From assembly GCA_025453605.1 (NCBI GenBank), contig JALOPZ010000002.1:196631-260630 (forward strand): DNA of 64,000 nt, written 5' to 3'. Under the pieces are notes generated by a model. The model was not told where the DNA came from and ran no database searches. It saw only the letters and a program-made list of their open reading frames with translations. The translations under genes were made by a program, and so were the position numbers. This document shows positions 24,820 to 32,446 of the stretch, one piece after another; position 1 is the first letter of the stretch, and each line of letters starts with the position of its first letter. This stretch comes from Candidatus Margulisiibacteriota bacterium (lineage in GTDB: Bacteria; Margulisbacteria; WOR-1; O2-12-FULL-45-9; XYB2-FULL-48-7).

Positions 24820-25856
24820 CCGGTTTTACAATCCATTCGCGGTTTCGGGATTATCCGGTTGAATTTTCAGCCGCGGGCGGTCTCTCCGCCGCGCCGGGAG
24901 AAGTCTGCGTGGTTGACGCCAACGTCTGGCGGCTGCACTCCACCGGCCTGCTGGCCGGTTTACCGGCGGACGCGGTGATCAGCTTTCCGGTCAGCGAAGA
25001 GCGGAAAACGCTGGCCGGGGCGCAGGAGCTTTACGACCGGTTGATCGAACGGGCGCCGAAAAAGAATACCGCTCTGCTGGTGATCGGCGGCGGCATTTTG
25101 CAGGATATCGCCGGCTTTGTCGCCTCGACCCTGTACCGGGGGATCAACTGGCGTTTTTGGCCGACGACGCTGCTGGCGCAGGGCGACAGTTGCATCGGGG
25201 CCAAGACCTCGCTCAATTATCGCGGTTTTAAGAATTTGCTGGGGACTTTTTTCCCGCCGGCAGCGGTCACGATCGAGCCCGGTTTTTTAGCCACCCAGGC
25301 GGAGGCTGATTATTTGAGCGGGGTCGGCGAGATCGTCAAACTGCATCTGATCGGCGGAAAGCCGGCCATTGAATCGCTGACCGCCGGTTTAGCCGGGCTG
25401 CTGCGCCGTGATCGAGCGGCCGCCTCAGCGCTGATCAAAGCGGCCTTGCTGATCAAAAAGAGCTATATTGAGGATGACGAACTGGACGCCGGCCGCCGCA
25501 ATCTGTTGAACTTTGGCCATTGTTTTGGTCACGCTCTGGAAGCCGCCAGTGATTACGCGGTGCCGCACGGCCAGGCGGTGGTCCTCGGGATAATTCTGGC
25601 GAATAGCGTCGCCGTTCAGCGCGGCTTATTAAGCACCGGTCGGGCGGAAGCGCTCCGCCGAGAACTGCTGGCGCCGATCGTTGCTGGCGTGTCCCGCCGC
25701 TTTGATCCTGAACGGGTGATCGCGGCGATGCGGCAGGATAAGAAACGGACCGGAGCGGGCCTGGCGATCGTCCTGCTCAAGGATGACGGCTCTTTGATCA
25801 GAGCGAATGACCTGAGCGACAGTGAAGCGGCAACCGTACTGGGAGGGTGGCAATGA
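24810..25856 (+). CDS. dehydroquinate-synthase-like sugar cyclase (paralogue of AroB)
   Basis: A 348-residue member of the DHQS superfamily, well diverged from the true AroB at 9333. It keeps GGGILQDIAG (93-102), PTTLLAQGD (D126), K132 in IGAKTSLN, and the predicted zinc ligands E174 (GEIVKLHL), H237 (NFGHCFGHALE) and H253 (PHGQAVVLG). Changes are AIGGKTGVN to CIGAKTSLN, KYG to KLH, and HGEAV to HGQAV. Catalytic metal chemistry is therefore likely retained with another substrate, as in sugar-phosphate cyclases making inosose or valiolone. Its place after an aldolase and SDR suggests a carbocyclic or branched sugar product. Confidence 0.75.
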   Translation: MPVAGFTIHSRFRDYPVEFSAAGGLSAAPGEVCVVDANVWRLHSTGLLAGLPADAVISFPVSEERKTLAGAQELYDRLIERAPKKNTALLVIGGGILQDIAGFVASTLYRGINWRFWPTTLLAQGDSCIGAKTSLNYRGFKNLLGTFFPPAAVTIEPGFLATQAEADYLSGVGEIVKLHLIGGKPAIESLTAGLAGLLRRDRAAASALIKAALLIKKSYIEDDELDAGRRNLLNFGHCFGHALEAASDYAVPHGQAVVLGIILANSVAVQRGLLSTGRAEALRRELLAPIVAGVSRRFDPERVIAAMRQDKKRTGAGLAIVLLKDDGSLIRANDLSDSEAATVLGGWQ

Positions 25857-26782
25857 AATTGATCAGCGTGGTCACGGCCTGTTATAACGAAGAAGAGAAT
25901 ATTGCCGAGGTCTACCGTCAGGTCAAAGAGGTCTTTGCTGGTTTACCGAAGTATCATTACGAACACCTCTTTATTGACAATGCCTCCACCGACCGGACCG
26001 TGCCGATCCTCAAGGAGATCGCCCAAAAGGACCGCAACGTTAAGATCATCGTCAATGCCCGGAACTTTGGCCATATCCGGTCCCCATTTTATGGCTTGCT
26101 GCAGGCCAGGGGCGAAGCGGTCATTTCGCTCGTGGCCGATCTGCAGGACCCGCCGGAGATGATCAAGGAATTCATCAAAAAGTGGGAAGATGGTTATAAG
26201 ATAGTCATGGCGGTGAAGCAGCGGAGCCGGGAGAACCCGCTGATGTTCGCCGTTCGTCAGCTCTTTTACCGGCTGATCGGCACGCTCTCGGAGGTTAAAC
26301 AGGTCCGCGGTTTTACCGGTTTCGGGCTTTATGACCAACAGGTGATCGAGATCCTCCGCCGGATCGACGATCCGTACCCGTATTTTCGCGGGCTGATCGC
26401 CGATATCGGTTTCGCGGTCGCCCGGGTTGAATACACCCAGCCCCGGCGTTGGAAAGGGCTCACCAAGAATAACTTTTATTCGCTCTACGACATGGCGATG
26501 CTCGGCATCACCAATCATTCCAAGGTCCCTTTACGCCTGGCGGCGATGCTCGGCTTTCTGGTCGCTTTTATCAGCGTCCTTTTTGCCGGCGGCTACACTG
26601 TTTATAAACTGATCTTCTGGAACAGCTTTTCGGTCGGCATCGCGCCGCTGGTGATCGGTCTCTTTTTCTTCTCCGCCGTGCAGCTCTTTTTTATCGGCAT
26701 TATCGGCGAATACATCGGCGCGATCCACACTCAGGTGCTCAAGCGGCCGCTGGTGGTCGAGAAGGAACGGGTCAACTTTTGA
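25853..26782 (+). CDS. GtrB/DPM1-like polyprenyl-phosphate glycosyltransferase
   Basis: A 309-residue GT2 protein with the catalytic GT-A domain at the N-terminus (SVVTACYNEEENIAEVY, IDNASTDRT, LVADLQDPPEMI with the DxD region) and two C-terminal membrane helices (about 226-250 and 258-285). This is the GtrB/ArnC/bactoprenol-glucosyltransferase layout: it loads a sugar on undecaprenyl phosphate at the inner face. The ATG at 25853 overlaps the cyclase stop. With the PMT-type transferase and GtrA downstream it forms a complete lipid-linked sugar donor system. Confidence 0.85.
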   Translation: MKLISVVTACYNEEENIAEVYRQVKEVFAGLPKYHYEHLFIDNASTDRTVPILKEIAQKDRNVKIIVNARNFGHIRSPFYGLLQARGEAVISLVADLQDPPEMIKEFIKKWEDGYKIVMAVKQRSRENPLMFAVRQLFYRLIGTLSEVKQVRGFTGFGLYDQQVIEILRRIDDPYPYFRGLIADIGFAVARVEYTQPRRWKGLTKNNFYSLYDMAMLGITNHSKVPLRLAAMLGFLVAFISVLFAGGYTVYKLIFWNSFSVGIAPLVIGLFFFSAVQLFFIGIIGEYIGAIHTQVLKRPLVVEKERVNF

Positions 26783-26806
26783 GAACGAACGAGGAGGAGT
26801 AGAGGC

Positions 26807-27496
26807 GTGAAACTAACCGTAATAGTGCCGGTTTATAACGAACTAAAGACTATCTTGCAGGCGATCAAGGATGTGGACAAGATCACGATCCCCGATAAAG
26901 AGGTGATCGTGATCGATAATTGCTCGACCGACGGGACCAGGGAGCTACTGCGCGCGCAAAAAGAGGTTGGTTACCGGGTCATTTACAACGAACGCAACCT
27001 GGTCTGCGGGACGTTCGTGGTCGGCCTCAAGGCGGCTCAGGGCGAATACCTCTATGTGCACCACTCCGACCTGGAATATGATCCAACTGACGCGTTGACC
27101 ATGCTCAAGGTCGCCGAGGAGGGGGGCTATGACCTGGTCCTCGGTTCGCGGCTGCAAAACGACCGGCGGTCCAAATGGGAGATTATCAAGGAGCGGCCGG
27201 CTTATCTGGCTTCGATCATCTGCACCTGGCTGATCAACCGCTGGTACGGCAAGTCGTTCACGGATATTATCGGCACCAGATTGTATCGGACGGCGTCGGT
27301 TAAAAAAGTACCGATCACCACTACCACTCAGGGCTTCGATTTTGAACATGTCAGCCGGATGTGCCGGATGGGTTATAAGATCGCAGAAGTGCCGATCGCT
27401 TATAAGGCGCGCTCGAGCAAAGAAGGGAAAAAGGTCAAACCGTGGCACATGCTCAACGCCCTGTTCGCCATGTTCCGGGTCCGTATTTTCGGTTAA
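26807..27496 (+). CDS. glycosyltransferase family 2, dolichol-phosphate-mannose-synthase-like, no membrane tail
   Basis: A 229-residue GT2 enzyme with LTVIVPVYNELKTI, VIDNCSTDGTREL, and HHSDLEYDPTD as the metal-binding region, then GSRLQND and FGF-type C-terminal elements (TTTQGFDFEHVSR). It corresponds to the soluble DPM1 type. GTG start with GAGGAGG upstream. Together with the TM-anchored GT2 just before, the operon has two enzymes able to make polyprenyl-phosphate sugars, perhaps for different sugars. Confidence 0.82.
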   Translation: MKLTVIVPVYNELKTILQAIKDVDKITIPDKEVIVIDNCSTDGTRELLRAQKEVGYRVIYNERNLVCGTFVVGLKAAQGEYLYVHHSDLEYDPTDALTMLKVAEEGGYDLVLGSRLQNDRRSKWEIIKERPAYLASIICTWLINRWYGKSFTDIIGTRLYRTASVKKVPITTTTQGFDFEHVSRMCRMGYKIAEVPIAYKARSSKEGKKVKPWHMLNALFAMFRVRIFG

Positions 27497-27500
27497 GCCA

Positions 27501-29174
27501 ATGAAGATCAACCCTAAACTACTCGGCTTGATCATTGTCGGCGCGTTGGCCGCGCTGGTCGGCGGCCTGATCTTTTTTAACATAATTGGGCCGGCCGAAG
27601 CTTTTCACTGGGACGAAGGCCACCACACCCTTTACGGGACCTGGATCTACCGGGACCTGGCCGGCGGGGATTGGGACCGGTTCTGGGCCGATACCCATCA
27701 TCAGGCTTACTGGTGTTTTCTCCACTCCTGGCTGCTGGGGGCCTTCTTTTTGCTCTTCGGCCTCAGTTTCCAGAGCGCCCGCGCTTTGAGCCTGGTTTTC
27801 TTTTTTCTGACCACGCTATTGGTCTATCTGATCTCGATCAAGTTCTTTAGCCGGGCGGGCTGGAAGATCGGTCTCCTGGCGGCCTTCGCCTGCCTGACCT
27901 CGCCGCTGATGATCGCTTTTTCGGCGCAGAGCATGCTGGAAGGGTTGGGGGCGCTGGTCTTTCTGTCGGCGGTTTACCTGTATTTTCAATCGGCTGAGAC
28001 GAAGCAATGGTACTGGTACGCTCTTTTTGGTCTGGTCCTGGGCCTTTCTATTGTGACTAAATACAATTACGCCCTTTTTATCTTATCGTCATCTGCCGTT
28101 GTAATACTGGCTGAATTGCCCGGAGTTTATCGGGAGCTGAAAGGGAGCGAGAATATCGCCCTGGCAGGGAAAAATAAAAGGAAAGAGCACAAGCAACCCA
28201 AGAAGATCGCCAATCCATTTTACCCTTGGTTGTATAAAAATTTAGTGATCGCCGCGCCCGTTGTCCTGATCGCCTTATGGTGGTTCCTGGGGCCTGAATC
28301 GGAAAGAAAGATCGCCATGCTTTTACAGACCGGGAACATGATCAGCGAACCGAACGTTATCGGCTTCTGGCAAAATGTGATCTACTATCCCCGGGCAATT
28401 ATGACCGACGGATTCTCTTCGCCCTGGTTCGGTCTTTTGGCGGTTTTGGCGATCTTTGTTCCCCTGGCCGTACTAAAAGAGAAAAAGATTGCCCCGCTGG
28501 CCATCATCGTCCTGGTCGTTTGGGCGATATCAACCTTTTCGGTCGGGGCTAAATTTATCCGCCATTTTCATAATGTTCTGCCGGTGGTCTTCATCCTTTT
28601 TGCCGCCAGCGTCTTCGCCTGGACCGAGCTGCTGACCGAGCGGCTACAAAAATATCGGCTGACGGCCGGGATCGTTCTCCTGGTGTTATTGGTCCCCGCC
28701 GTTCTTTCTTTGACCGCGCTCCCCGCGCTGTACGGGGGGGAGGATGTTCAAGTTAAGGATTTTGAGGTGGTCCTGACGCCAGGTTCGCCCAACATGACCG
28801 ATGTCCTGGCCTTTTATCGCCAGAATATGGACCAGAACAAATCGTTCGCCACCGCGGTCTCGTTGAACGTTTTATCTCCCTATAGCTACTTTTTCTATTT
28901 TCGTGATTGGCCGGTGCCGTTCTATACCCGCTTTGGCGATTACAATGACCCGAACTTCTTTATGAGCGAGTATTATTTAACGCTGGAGCTGGCTCCGGAT
29001 TCCCGCTATCTAAAGGCGGTGCAGTGGGATTCGATCAATGAGTGGAACACGATATTAAAAAGAAACCTTAGGGCCGGCCGGATCAGGCTATATAAGGAGC
29101 AGGAGTTCGCCGGGACCGGCGTTAAAGCGCTCATTTACCGGAAGGTGGGCGGACAGCAGCCCCGTTATCGGTGA
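27501..29174 (+). CDS. GT-C glycosyltransferase, PMT/ArnT-like (GT39/PMT_2)
   Basis: A 557-residue polytopic membrane protein. After the first helix comes AEAFHWDEGHHTLYG, the DE motif in the first outer loop that binds the lipid-phosphate-sugar in PMT/ArnT enzymes. About 11 further hydrophobic segments follow, with a basic cytoplasmic loop (KNKRKEHKQPKK) and a C-terminal outer domain. The ATG at 27501 is 4 nt after the previous stop; a longer frame upstream overlaps the GT2 gene. It would transfer a sugar from polyprenyl phosphate to a glycan or protein outside. Confidence 0.82.
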   Translation: MKINPKLLGLIIVGALAALVGGLIFFNIIGPAEAFHWDEGHHTLYGTWIYRDLAGGDWDRFWADTHHQAYWCFLHSWLLGAFFLLFGLSFQSARALSLVFFFLTTLLVYLISIKFFSRAGWKIGLLAAFACLTSPLMIAFSAQSMLEGLGALVFLSAVYLYFQSAETKQWYWYALFGLVLGLSIVTKYNYALFILSSSAVVILAELPGVYRELKGSENIALAGKNKRKEHKQPKKIANPFYPWLYKNLVIAAPVVLIALWWFLGPESERKIAMLLQTGNMISEPNVIGFWQNVIYYPRAIMTDGFSSPWFGLLAVLAIFVPLAVLKEKKIAPLAIIVLVVWAISTFSVGAKFIRHFHNVLPVVFILFAASVFAWTELLTERLQKYRLTAGIVLLVLLVPAVLSLTALPALYGGEDVQVKDFEVVLTPGSPNMTDVLAFYRQNMDQNKSFATAVSLNVLSPYSYFFYFRDWPVPFYTRFGDYNDPNFFMSEYYLTLELAPDSRYLKAVQWDSINEWNTILKRNLRAGRIRLYKEQEFAGTGVKALIYRKVGGQQPRYR

Positions 29175-29572
29175 TGATGAGAAAACTGTACGATCGACAC
29201 CGGCAAAAGATCAATTACTTACTGGTTGGCGGTTGGAACACGGTGGTCGGTTATTTGGTTTTTGTCTCTTTATATTATCTGCTGGTGGCCAGCGTCCATT
29301 ACCTGCTGATCTGGCTGGTCAGCAACGTGATCTCGATCACCAATGCCTATATCGGTTATAAGCTGTTCGTTTTCAAAACGCGCGGGAATTATCTGCGCGA
29401 GTACCTGCGGTTTTACCTGGTCTACGGGGTGAGTATGGCCTTAAACGTCGTTTTTCTGGCCCTCTGCGTGGAACAGTTCAAGCTCTCTCCGCCGGTCGTC
29501 CAGGCGGGCTGGCTGTTTATTAACGTCATTATCTCTTATTACGGCCATAAGCATTTTTCTTTTTCGGCTTAA
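29174..29572 (+). CDS. GtrA-like membrane protein
   Basis: A 132-residue protein with four membrane helices: INYLLVGGWNTVVGYLVFV, the second at about 40-58, VSNVISITNAYIGYKLFVF with the conserved N-x-Y...K-x-FVF signature, and the final YYGHKHFSF. This is the GtrA/DPMS_DPG-synthase family (PF04138), which flips or presents polyprenyl-phosphate sugars. Start chosen at the ATG sharing one base with the previous stop; GTG 29171 or ATG 29177 are alternatives. Its end overlaps the converging membrane gene by 44 nt. Confidence 0.85.
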   Translation: MMRKLYDRHRQKINYLLVGGWNTVVGYLVFVSLYYLLVASVHYLLIWLVSNVISITNAYIGYKLFVFKTRGNYLREYLRFYLVYGVSMALNVVFLALCVEQFKLSPPVVQAGWLFINVIISYYGHKHFSFSA

Positions 29573-30971
29573 CAGACTGCTCCCCGCTCTCGTTCTCTCC
29601 CTTAAAAACAGTGAAGCAGATAAAATAGACCACCAGAGGGGTAAAGGTCAGCGCATTCCGGTTTTGGACCGTCCCCTCCAGGAGCGATTGCCAGTTGTCG
29701 GTCAGACAGTAGACGCTGCCGAATGAGGCCAGGGCCAGAATAATGGCAAATAGCACCAGCCACTGCTCGCGCCGCAGCTTTCTGGCGGCCACAGAAACCA
29801 GTAAAACGACCAGAAAGACGAACCAGGCGATATTCCAGTTCCCGTAAAAGAGCGCTTTGCGGAAATAGAATTCTATTATCGTAGGGATCCGGTCGTAGTA
29901 ATTGAAGATCTGCGAGAAGACCGGGACTTCACCCGAAGCCGGCATCTGGGCCCGGTAGATGAACTGAAAGGCGTGCCAGGGGAGGAGAAAGGCGAGGACC
30001 GCGGCCGCGTATTGCCCAAGGCGAAACAATTTTTGCCGGACCGCGCTGTTGTCCAGATAGACCAGGAAGTAGCTGAGGACGAGCAGATTGCTGATGACCA
30101 GCGGCAGTCCCTCGCTCTTGGTCCAGACGGCCCCACCGGCCAGCAGGGCGGAGACGATAAAGTGGGCCGGCCGCCGGTCGCGGATAAAAAGGAGCAGGTA
30201 GAGAAAGCTGGTGCAGTAGTAAAAGCCGACCACCGCGTCAATATATGAAGTGGCCGCGTGATAGATCAGCAGGGGGAGGCTGAGCAGGAGATAAACGGAG
30301 AAAAGGCTGGCCGACCGGCTGGTGAGCCGGCGCATCAGGTAGTAGAACGCCACCGCGAAAGCGAGCAAAAAGGCCGGAAAGATGATCTGGACGATGGCGT
30401 CGTCCCAGGTACCGAGCGCCGAATAGACCCAGGAGGCGAAGATCGGGATATTCAACGGGTAATTTTTTCGTGACGATGGGCCGATAAAATAACCGGGGTG
30501 GGTGTTCAGGGAGAGGCTTTTTTCCGTATAGAAGATCTTCGCCTCCATCATCCGGTAGGCGATCGAGTCGATATCCTCGACCGGCCGGACCACCGCCTGG
30601 TAAAACACCAGCAGGAGCCTGATCGTGATAAGTAGGATCAGGAGGTAGTCGTGCCATTTTAAGCGGGCGAACACTCCCTTAAGGCCGGCCGGGACCAGGC
30701 GGGCGAAGATTTGCCGCCTGGTCAGACAGATGTAGAACGGATAGGCGAGGAGGAGGGCGACGGCTGCCAGGATATTGAGGACCGTTAATGGGATAAAGAA
30801 GAGGCCCATCAGGAAGAGCAACAGGCTGATCAGAGCGAAGCCGGCGCCATATGAAACAGCCAGCGCCTCCAGCGGTTGGAGGTCGTTGTCCGGCGTGAGA
30901 AAAGTGATCACGATCAAGCCAGTCAGGACCGGGAAGAAGAGCGCGGCGAGGAGTAGAGTAATGATCGTCAT
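29529..30971 (-). CDS. polytopic membrane protein, GT-C-like glycosyltransferase
   Basis: A 480-residue membrane protein with about 11-12 hydrophobic segments. The first large outer loop contains VRPVEDIDSIAYRMMEAK, with paired acidic residues where PMT-type GT-C enzymes bind the donor, and later NTHPGYFIGPSSRKNYP. The C-terminal tail is short and very basic (KPKKKNAYGRNKR). It is the second gene of a leftward pair, overlapping its partner by 4 nt (ATGA) and overlapping gtrA convergently at 29529-29572. Function beyond a GT-C-like role is not known. Confidence 0.68.
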   Translation of the reverse strand: MTIITLLLAALFFPVLTGLIVITFLTPDNDLQPLEALAVSYGAGFALISLLLFLMGLFFIPLTVLNILAAVALLLAYPFYICLTRRQIFARLVPAGLKGVFARLKWHDYLLILLITIRLLLVFYQAVVRPVEDIDSIAYRMMEAKIFYTEKSLSLNTHPGYFIGPSSRKNYPLNIPIFASWVYSALGTWDDAIVQIIFPAFLLAFAVAFYYLMRRLTSRSASLFSVYLLLSLPLLIYHAATSYIDAVVGFYYCTSFLYLLLFIRDRRPAHFIVSALLAGGAVWTKSEGLPLVISNLLVLSYFLVYLDNSAVRQKLFRLGQYAAAVLAFLLPWHAFQFIYRAQMPASGEVPVFSQIFNYYDRIPTIIEFYFRKALFYGNWNIAWFVFLVVLLVSVAARKLRREQWLVLFAIILALASFGSVYCLTDNWQSLLEGTVQNRNALTFTPLVVYFICFTVFKGENESGEQSVKPKKKNAYGRNKR

Positions 30972-32017
30972 CTGCCACTCCTTTTCATGATGTAGCCCCC
31001 GTCTTGGCCGGCGGCCAGGGGGTAATAGCCGGCGGGGATATCTTTGGCCTTCAGGAGCTTTTGCGGGTCATAAACGAGTAAATAATCAGGGACCTCCCCG
31101 GGAGAGTCGGCGGCAATGAGCGGGTAAAGATAGTACCAGGCTTTTTCGCGGAAGTAGACATAACCTTCGGGGACGATCAGGCGATAGGTGGCCCGATCGG
31201 GGAGTTTGGCGCGGCAGCGCTGCAAATAATAGTAGAAATCGTGGTAGGTCTGGAAGGTGGAGAGGGCCTGCTTTTCGGCCAGCGTTTTGCCGCCGAAGAT
31301 CTGCCGGTTCAAAGCCGCGTACCGGAACTGGTCGACCAGCATTCGGGCGTCGAGCAATACCCAGAAAATGAGGCAAAGCAAGAAGACCTTGGCGGTCAGC
31401 TCCTTAATTATGGCTGCTGAGGACGCCCTTTTGCCCGCAATTAGGTAGAACAAATAGAGCACAGACAAAATAAAGATCGACCAGTAAATATAGAGATTGA
31501 CCGATTGGCCGTTGATCTTTGGGCCAAAGATCACATTGATCGTCCGAGGGAGCGGCCGCTCAAACGTCATAAATTCCCGCCAGCTGGACTTGAGCCCGGT
31601 CCAGAAATTACCGGGGATAGCCCGGGCTTCAGTGATCTCGATCCCCGCTGCTCCATTATCCGCTAAAAGGAGCAACTGGCTGACATACCCGGCCCAATAG
31701 CTGTTTTGGGCCCGGAGGTTGAAAACATATTCTTTGGGGGTGTTGGCAGCGGCCAGGTCAAAATTGAAGCTCTTCTGTTCGTTAAGCTGCGGATCGAAAT
31801 TAGTTGCCCAGAATAGCCGGGCAGTGCCACCTTGCGGCGACCGGATCTTGAGGCTAAGCGTAGTGAACTCCTCGGTGTCGATATTGAACTCCGGCCGGCC
31901 GATGAGGTAGGGGGTGCCGGGCTGAGGTTGGAAGGAAATGTTGACCTGGTCGAAGGCGCTGGCTGAACAAGTCAGAATGACAAGTACGGTCAGTATTGGC
32001 CAGAAAAGGTTCTTCAC
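30968..32017 (-). CDS. membrane protein with extracytoplasmic domain, unknown function
   Basis: About 349 residues from the preferred GTG start at 32017. A signal or anchor helix (FWPILTVLVILTCSASA) is followed by a beta-rich outer domain (about 25-160), two membrane helices (around 175-195 and 210-230) and a C-terminal region with many Tyr/Phe residues (YHDFYYYLQRC). I do not recognise a family. An in-frame TTG 15 nt upstream is possible, but it lies within the -10 region. It is coupled with the GT-C-like gene, so the two may form a glycosyltransferase/accessory pair. Confidence 0.6.
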   Translation of the reverse strand: MKNLFWPILTVLVILTCSASAFDQVNISFQPQPGTPYLIGRPEFNIDTEEFTTLSLKIRSPQGGTARLFWATNFDPQLNEQKSFNFDLAAANTPKEYVFNLRAQNSYWAGYVSQLLLLADNGAAGIEITEARAIPGNFWTGLKSSWREFMTFERPLPRTINVIFGPKINGQSVNLYIYWSIFILSVLYLFYLIAGKRASSAAIIKELTAKVFLLCLIFWVLLDARMLVDQFRYAALNRQIFGGKTLAEKQALSTFQTYHDFYYYLQRCRAKLPDRATYRLIVPEGYVYFREKAWYYLYPLIAADSPGEVPDYLLVYDPQKLLKAKDIPAGYYPLAAGQDGGYIMKRSGR

Positions 32018-32023
32018 TCTGTT

Positions 32024-32029
32024 ATTATA
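32024..32029 (-). promoter_or_regulatory. -10 box of the leftward membrane-protein pair
   Basis: TATAAT on the minus strand ends 6 nt before the GTG at 32017, with no Shine-Dalgarno. No good -35 at 17 nt (TTTATT). Again compatible with a leaderless transcript. Confidence 0.5.
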
Positions 32030-32057
32030 CAATTATGGTAATGGCGAATAAAGGCTT

Positions 32058-32204
32058 ATTCCCTAATTTTATCCCGAACTTTCTTGTCTCTAACTATTCT
32101 AAAGCAAACTCCCAAAATTAGGGTAAATTCAGATTTTCGGGTAAATTCGAGTGTTGCCATTAGGAGAGTTCGGGACAAAGAAGTTCGTGAAAAAATTCGG
32201 GATT
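32058..32204. promoter_or_regulatory. regulatory gap with long inverted and short direct repeats
   Basis: In the gap between divergent genes, 32058-32088 and 32174-32204 are 31-nt inverted repeats matching at 25 positions. Between them GGGTAAATTC occurs twice in direct orientation, 18 nt apart (32121-32130, 32139-32148). A TTCGGG core recurs several times in both orientations. The symmetry and position suggest an operator array controlling both directions. I see no coding capacity here. Confidence 0.5.
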
Positions 32205-32220
32205 CCCCCTCTGACATTAC

Positions 32221-32250
32221 TTGACACAACTTGACACAAAATGGTAAACT
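32221..32250 (+). promoter_or_regulatory. promoter of the HTH-export operon
   Basis: TTGACA (32221-32226), 18-nt spacer, then TAAACT (32245-32250) preceded by TG one base upstream (extended -10). A second TTGACA at 32231-32236 makes a 10-nt direct repeat TTGACACAAC/TTGACACAAA. The -10 ends 7 nt before the ATG at 32258. Confidence 0.7.
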
Positions 32251-32257
32251 GCAGTTA

Positions 32258-32446
32258 ATGCCGACCGAACTCCAGGTTAACGTCATCTATACTGCAGAAG
32301 AAACCGAATCCTTATTAAAGATCTCCCGCTCCACGTTCATGCGCCTGATCAAGCGCGGGGCGCTGCAGGCTCGCAAGGTCGGGGGGCAATACCGCATTCT
32401 GGGTGAAGAGATATTACGTTTAGTTAAACCCAAGGGGAGGAAGTAA
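32258..32446 (+). CDS. excisionase/MerR-like DNA-binding protein
   Basis: A 62-residue single-domain winged helix: IYTAEETESLLKISRST (helix-turn-helix), FMRLIKRGALQARKVGGQYR (recognition and wing) and ILGEEILRLV. This is the excisionase/BldC-like HTH_17 fold. A paralogue at 34564 is identical at 31 of 49 aligned positions. The ATG at 32258 is chosen over an upstream in-frame TTG (32231) because the latter lies within the predicted promoter. It is immediately followed by the Wza-like gene, so it is likely a local regulator of polysaccharide export rather than a phage excisionase; no integrase is nearby. Confidence 0.8.
   Translation: MPTELQVNVIYTAEETESLLKISRSTFMRLIKRGALQARKVGGQYRILGEEILRLVKPKGRK

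Noticed and set aside
24810..25856. Second aroB gene
   Set aside because: Key substrate-side motifs differ (CIGAKTSLN, KLHL, HGQAV), a canonical aroB is at 9333, and the neighbours are sugar genes.
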